Assembly: GCF_947507565.1 (NCBI RefSeq)
Contig: NC_089184.1
Coordinates: forward strand, 2,728,001-2,792,000
Direction: 5' to 3'
Length of the DNA: 64,000 nt
Source: Oscarella lobularis
Taxonomy: Eukaryota; Porifera; Homoscleromorpha; Homosclerophorida; Oscarellidae
Made by a program: the position numbers and the translations under genes. The first letter of the stretch is position 1. Every line of letters starts with the position of its first letter. The notes beneath the pieces are model-generated. The model was given only the letters and a program-made list of their open reading frames with translations. It did no database searches and was not told the DNA's origin. Of this stretch, positions 58,801 through 64,000 are shown one piece after another.

Positions 58801-59861
58801 CGACGAATATGATTCGGTGTTGAAATAGAAAACGCCGTCTGAATACGATTTAACGTATTGGTGAACGTATTTGAAAGCGAGAGTCGTTTTTCCCACTCCG
58901 CCAACACCCGAGACAATCTGAAAAATACGTGTAAGATCAAAAATCACAATTTTGACAGCTAAAGCAGGCCTGAATTTTCTGATAATTGATTGGTTCAACG
59001 TGACTCGTTCTTGCTTTTCCGTTCCACAAATACCGTGCGATCTCTCTCAGCTCGTCGTCCCTTCCGTAAAATCGTCGGTCATTAACAACGCAGCGAGGCA
59101 AAAGATCTAAAACAAAAATCAGACATTGATTAAATGATATTGAGACATTGAAAATGTCCCACCGCTGATACTCCGGTCCTCTTGGGGAATTTTGACACTT
59201 CGCCTTTTTTTGACGTCGCGCAGAACTTTGCGAATGCTTTCGACCGATGAAAGACTCCGACCGTTAGCTGCTCGATATTTCTCAAGCATGGCCCAGGCCA
59301 TAAATTTGACGTTTAGACAACGGTTCAGGTGGTACTCCTCAATGCCTTCTAGTTCAGGCATCTCAAAGCCTATAGAGGCACCTAGCTCTTTCCAGTAATG
59401 ACCAACTTCTTCGAAAGCAAACTGATACAAAGACTTATCTACAAAATAGATCAATAAATAGGTAAATTAAAAATAAAAAAGGACAACGGATGGAATATTG
59501 GTACAGCCCTATTCAGCTGACCATTACCGTAGTCTGACCTCCCTGCTACTTTGAAAGTCCTGGAAGAGCTATACACTGAAGTGAGGCGTACGTAAACTGA
59601 ATTTAGACTCGTCGTAAGAATACGATTATTGAGCTTACGTTCTCTAGCGACCACTGGGTCTTCTGCAGCAGTCTTCAAAAAAAGCCTTAGCACAACACTG
59701 TAGGTATAGATTCCAAGATGACGCCCCTTTCTCCATCTATCTATGGTCACTCACTTGCAGGAAGAACTGTCGTCTCTGGTCGACTTGCGCAAACGACGAA
59801 GTTTCCGACTACTTAGCCGATACTCACAAGCAATCTTTCGAAGCAAATCGATGCACTCCAT
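55894..59861 (-). CDS. Death domain - NB-ARC - TPR NLR-like protein, intact copy
   Basis: Exons traced: 59438-59163 (death domain, VGHYWKELGASIGFEMPELE), 59107-58970 (linker), 58917-58777 (P-loop VSGVGGVGKTTLAFKYV), 58725-57414 (Walker B CLLLLDNTDDFG, HIIITTRK, GLPLALSHAG, winged-helix-like KCCAVVSSRDIPQDVV), then TPR exons 57363-57232, 57193-57044, 56986-56861, 56808-56683, 56633-56508, 56460-56329, 56276-56127 and 56072-55894. All phases agree, and the intron before the P-loop has a GC donor. A likely first exon is 59861-59755 (MECIDLLRKIACEYRLSSRK), but its phase needs one more small exon that I did not place. By family analogy, TPRs hold the STAND ATPase off and ligand triggers oligomerisation through the death domain. 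It is the inverted paralogue of the gene at 37.1-42.4 kb, about 13 kb away. Confidence 0.85.
58918..58969 (-). other. GC-AG intron just before the P-loop exon (intact copy)
   Basis: AAAATTCAG|GCCTGC ... TTTTTCAG|ATTGTC joins KIQ to IVSGVGG in frame. Same position and donor type as 37557-37609, so the non-canonical donor predates the duplication. Confidence 0.6.
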
Positions 59862-60059
59862 CACGACAGGGGAAGAACGAAAGGGCGAAAGAGCATGCGC
59901 GATAGACTTTGAATGACGTCATCTTACAGCTAAACAGTAACCGCATAAATTAATACAGCTAGAACGATACAGCACTTTGGGACCTTCAACAAAGTAGCAA
60001 TTGCATACGCAAACCTAAGTATGAACAGCTGTACAAATACCATTCACTCTCACTTAGGC

Positions 60060-61000
60060 TATACATACCAATGATGCCATTATGATGGTAAAGGCAAGCC
60101 TTTCAAACAACCAAGTGAGCCATCTGGACAGCTGCGTACAAATTTCTTCATGACGAAGAGACAGCCTCGTGCTATCGCGACGCTGAGCAACAGATATCGA
60201 AATGAAGATCTCTAAGAAATGGTGGAGATCAATTAAATCCCAGTTAGACATTGTGTACGTACTAATCGAAAGCAAGCCAAATCGACGAGAGAACGCTTCG
60301 TCGCTTCGAATCGCTTCGCTGACTGATCCAAGTAAGAAATTCACTTTGATGTAAGGAGGCACGTGACACATGCAAAGCACCGTCTTTGGTGAGGAGAACG
60401 ACGACGAGAGGCGCGAGAAGAGGAGAGAAGCGAACGTGTGAATGAAGATGAGCGAGAACGGTCATGCCAGATTTTGAGACACGTCACGCGGTTTGATGAC
60501 GTCAAAAACTTGAAATTCAAACGACGTCTGCGCAAAAGCTTTAGGGCAGCTCAAACGACTCCGGGAGAAAATCTCCTAAGAATAAAATAGTGAATTATTT
60601 ATTATTCGATTTACTAATTACCAACTAGCCATAAAAAATTCTCTGAGCGTTTCCTCATATAAACCAACATAGATATTGCAAGAAAATCGGCCGCTCCGGT
60701 GCATTTGAACTGCCAACGGAACGCCCATACGTGTCCACGTCTTGACTTTTCTCGCCGCCGATGCTTCGGGCCGAGACTTTAGGACTGATAGAGCCTCTTC
60801 CAACCAAGGTCGCTTCAGCGGACACGTCGTAGAGTCGACATGTCCTAAGCGTCCCGGATACGAAGAGCACCCCCGGATAGGTGTTCTTTCGAATTGTACA
60901 GTCTCTTTTCGGCAAGAGACAATTGTACATTTGCCCCTGAACAGTGTGATGCATCATTTCTTTAGGTTTTTTCGAGGAGGGGCTCCCTCTGAGGAGTCGC
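60060..61000 (-). pseudogene. TBC1D24-like pseudogene, minus-strand copy
   Basis: The minus strand reads CPLKRPWLEEALSVLKSRPE, VKTWTRMGVPLAVQMH, then (next exon) MTVLAHLHSHVRFSPLLAPL and VVVLLTKDGALHVS, then AQRRDSTRLSLRHEEICTQL. The order equals the 28.3-29.2 kb copy. One exon keeps a ~100-codon open frame, but others are out of phase (for example a stop right after GDFLPESFELP), so it is most likely dead. Confidence 0.5.
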
Positions 61001-61233
61001 ATACTTTTGTGGTCGAATCACATGTGGCTCAGAAAAAGCAGTATTATTACAATGCTTCGAATACACGACGAATTAGATAGAAGCTCGCTCAGTCGCTGTT
61101 TTTCATCAATCATTTTATTGTCGCAGTAGAACGAAAAAGCCAGCTTCCATAGCAATTACGGTAGAGACTAACATGGGCAGGAAAAACTCCTACCTGCAGG
61201 GCGAGTAACATATATTAGAGGGAAAAGTTTCTC

Positions 61234-63553
61234 CTATCGGTCGCTCGGCGGATTCCCGTGGACGGCTGCGCAATTTGGTGCAATTCCACGAAACTTCATA
61301 AATGAAACTAGCTGATCGGGCACTTCAGCGAGCACTTCGCGTGCCTAGACATAATAATGAAAAAGAAAAAAAAAGAATGCAGCGAATGTGGTATATATTC
61401 ACCAGAGAGAAATCCATTCCAATTCGATGACGTAATTCTCCGAACGAAACAAACTGAACAATATCTCTCGACATTGTCCTGCCCTTCGACGACTCAAGAG
61501 GAACGCTGTCTGCGTCCAATGTTTCCTTAATTTCATAAAGTATGATTAGACAATTATATGATTAGAAAGCTCTACAGTATACCATTTGACTGAAGTCGGC
61601 ATCTCCAACGCCTACAATGATTATTGATAGAGCTTCATCAGACGCATCGACAATTTTATCAATTGTTTTTTCCATGTCATGAATGACACCATCCTGCGTG
61701 CAGAGATAATAATAGTGGCTACATAGCACTTAACACGTACCGTTACAATGAGAAGAATGTTGTAAGTCTGATGCTCCTGAGTCACTGAATCAGATCGAAC
61801 ATAGCGCAGAGCGGCATCCAGAATAGGCGAAAACAAAGTTGGACCACTGAGATGTACATGGTCAAGCGATTGTCGGTAGGCAGTCAAAATTCCCTAAATG
61901 AGAAGCATGAAATCGTTTTATTAATTATGATCTCTAATGAACCTCGACTCCGTACACTTCGGGGTTGTACGTGTTTCCAGAGAGTGGGAAGCAATGAGAT
62001 ACGTCTGCCCTATTGGCAGGCAGTTTGGCTCCAAAACCCCACGCTGGAAACATCTGATCCGAATCGTATTCAGCCAATATTTTGCCTATGGACGTAATCG
62101 CTTCTACATAGGCATTAGGCTATAAGTGAGCAATTAAAATTGAGAGATGAATGCTTCGCTTGTTCTCACCGTTGGTCCATTGTAGTGAAGTGAATGCGGC
62201 AGACTAGGAACTCCATTGGAAGCCTGAAAAGTGAAGCAACAATTTCATGATAAAAAAGAAGACCTAATAAAGAAGGGGCTTCTCACAGTAAAATCGACAG
62301 CAACCATCACGCTTAGACTGCATCCGCCTTTCAGGTAATCAACAAACGAGTAGATAGGAGTAGGACTGACAAAAAATATTAGGTAAATATTTACTTAAAT
62401 ATTTATTTATCTTTTCCTCACACCTGACAGATTGAAAGAGTAGAGTGCCAGGAGGCCTCTTTTTGCTTGACGAAGAAGAAGAAGAAGAAGAGGATACAAG
62501 ATTTTTTGTAAACATTCTGAAATAAAAGTATAGTGAACCACTTGTCCTTTGACAGTGACGTCACGTATTTACTGCTGTCCCAAAAGCTCTTCAACGGAGA
62601 CAAACGCTCTGCCAATGACAACAGCTGTGTCAGAGCTTCAAGAAACACAAAAATTAGCGCAATGATATCAATAAATGACGTCGTACCTTTTCCAATGTTT
62701 GCAGGTAAACTCAATTGGGCGTGCATAATCCGAATTGCACAGCTTCCACGACGGAATTTCAAAGCACGTCCAATGGGGATTGGCGCTGTTCTTGACAACT
62801 TCCGTTTTGTACACCAACACCTCAGAGCCGTCTTCATTTTTTCGTCTCAATTCCAAAAATGTGGACGACTAAACAAAAAAGAAATCATCCTATCTCTGTG
62901 CATGATGTATAATTAGATGAGGAAGTACATTCCGCAAGAAGCGCTTCAGAGAGGAGCACTTGTTCTTCAGATTTCGTGCGGCGATATCAAATCGAATTAT
63001 ACTCTTGCTTTCTTTCACTTCCTCTGCAACCAAGTGAATCATGCCTCTATTCTTCTTCTGAGGATTTTCTAAAGAAGAGAGAGAGAGAGAGAGAAAAAAT
63101 ATTTATAGGTAGCCTTAGTTAATTATAAGACGGCTAACTGGCTAAACGAAGTTCCTTGACCAATTCTGGTGAGGAAATAATGATGCTGGAGAGAGTTACT
63201 TCGGCTTCGCCAATCAAGTCGTGCGACGACAAATCAGCTGAACTACTGTCAACGTCATATACGACAAATTTCAACAATTGCAATTCGTCCAAATGGTAAT
63301 CGACGATAAAGGTTGTCGAAAACTTAGAGAGAAAAAATATATCGCTAATCTACGTCGAATTTTGCGTCGTTTCTCCCCCGCTTACCTGAGGATCCAACGT
63401 GTCATTTATAACTTCCGTTCTTCCGCATTCGGTCCACGCATCTTGACGCTTTTCGTAGAGCACACACAGTGGATCGGATTTTGACAAAAGGTCCAGATTG
63501 ACGAGTTGCGAGCATCGAACGAATACTTCTATCTTCGAGCCGGTGCGTGACAT
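61234..63553 (-). CDS. Copine (two C2 domains plus von Willebrand A-like domain)
   Basis: ATG 63553 opens C2A (MSRTGSKIEVFVRCSQLVNL; LSKSDPLCVLYEK). Exons 63553-63386, 63322-63148, 63068-62929 and 62868-62687 cover C2A and C2B with agreeing phases (FIVDYHLDELQLLKFVVYDV; FLELRRKNEDGSEVLVYKT). A Ser-rich linker coded by AGA/GAA repeats follows (62460-62510). The copine A domain then spans short exons: YSFVDYLKGGCSLSVMVAVD, ASNGVPSLPHSLHYNGP, FPAWGFGAKLP, CFPLSGNTYNPEVYGVE, LSGPTLFSPILDAA, DGVIHDMEKTID and a C terminus FMKFRGIAPNCAAVHGNPPS. The first Asp of the metal site is kept (VAVDFTASNG). Copines bind membrane phospholipid on Ca2+ rise and recruit partners through the A domain. No lesion was found, making this the cleanest gene in the window. 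Confidence 0.92.
63070..63096 (+). repeat. (GA)n microsatellite in a copine intron
   Basis: An AGAGAGAG run of about 20 bp serves as the polypyrimidine tract of the downstream minus-strand acceptor at 63069-63070. Confidence 0.7.
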
Positions 63554-64000
63554 CGCCGCAAAATGAGGCAGGTGTACTGTACTCAAACGAAAGAATAGCC
63601 AGACTCCCTAGCACATCCGGGGCATGTAGGCGAGTCGGTACGTTTGATGCAATTAAGGGTAATTGTTGCGACGCCCCGTATACAAAGCGGTTCTTCTCCG
63701 ATGCACTATTTCTGCTCCGCCAACATTGTTTCGCCGAAATGTTCCCAATCTTTTCGTAGCGCTTTGTCGAAAGAAAGGCTCATTATAGACAAAACGACTA
63801 GCGAGTAGGCCCTGTGAGGCTTAGCCTTATTATTACGTCACTAATTGGGCGTCTGTGATAGGGCAACTAAATCCATTGCTTGTGTGTTCATTGGCCAATT
63901 ACGCACACAAACGTACCGCTATTAGGCCCTAGATTGAAAGGATAGCCGGACCTATGGCTCGTCTCAAGTAAAGCCTTGTAGGTACACTTCCGCAAAAGGG
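63554..64000. other. 5' flank of the copine gene
   Basis: No coding support. Probably holds the copine promoter and 5' untranslated region; no motif was assigned. Confidence 0.35.

Overview
The window is nuclear DNA of an animal, most likely an early-branching metazoan such as a sponge. Genes are split by many short GT-AG introns (mostly about 50-60 bp) and are compactly packed. The families are metazoan: death domain, CARD, copine, DBH-like monooxygenase, collagen-like triplets, an RNF213-like stalk and a TBC1D24-like protein. I see no direct taxon marker, so the sponge assignment is inference.

Layout. 0.4-3.2 kb (+): a secreted protein with two endonuclease/exonuclease/phosphatase (EEP) domains. 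4.2-6.9 kb (-): a 12-exon dopamine-beta-hydroxylase/MOXD1-like copper monooxygenase with a Thr-rich stalk and a C-terminal membrane anchor. 7.5-11.1 kb (-): a kelch/Cys-rich/transmembrane/kinase receptor. 11.7-13.6 kb: dispersed repeats, including a 350-bp inverted-repeat element with a 9-bp target duplication. 13.7-17.1 kb (-): a membrane-anchored collagen-like protein with three copies of an unrecognised domain. 17.3-25.7 kb: repeats, minisatellites and a 1.46-kb Helitron whose two ends can both be placed. 25.7-27.1 kb (-): CARD plus kelch repeats. 28.3-29.2 kb: TBC1D24-like pseudogene. 30.2-32.1 kb (+): subtilisin/proteinase K-like protease. 32.5-34.9 kb: gene fragments and repeats. 35.3-36.2 kb (-): BPHL-like hydrolase.

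37.1-42.4 kb (+) and 55.9-59.9 kb (-) hold an inverted pair of paralogous death-domain/NB-ARC/TPR (NLR-like) genes. The plus copy is broken by a 1-nt deletion, a lost splice acceptor and a 1.6-kb giant-palindrome (foldback) insertion; the minus copy looks intact. Between them lie a CARD-SH3-RNF213-like gene (43.5-48.7 kb), a PARP-domain gene (52.8-53.6 kb) and a small multi-pass membrane protein (53.7-54.8 kb). 60.1-61.0 kb is a second TBC1D24-like pseudogene, and 61.2-63.6 kb (-) an intact copine.

Taken together, 25.7-59.9 kb reads as a cell-death and innate-immunity neighbourhood (CARD-kelch, death-domain fragment, two NLR-like genes, CARD-SH3-RNF213-like, PARP) littered with young transposable elements. 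Several genes carry single in-frame stops or one-base shifts, often in short homopolymers. Whether these are real decay or residual assembly errors cannot be decided from the sequence alone. Splice sites were placed by eye from reading frame, motif continuity and GT/AG.
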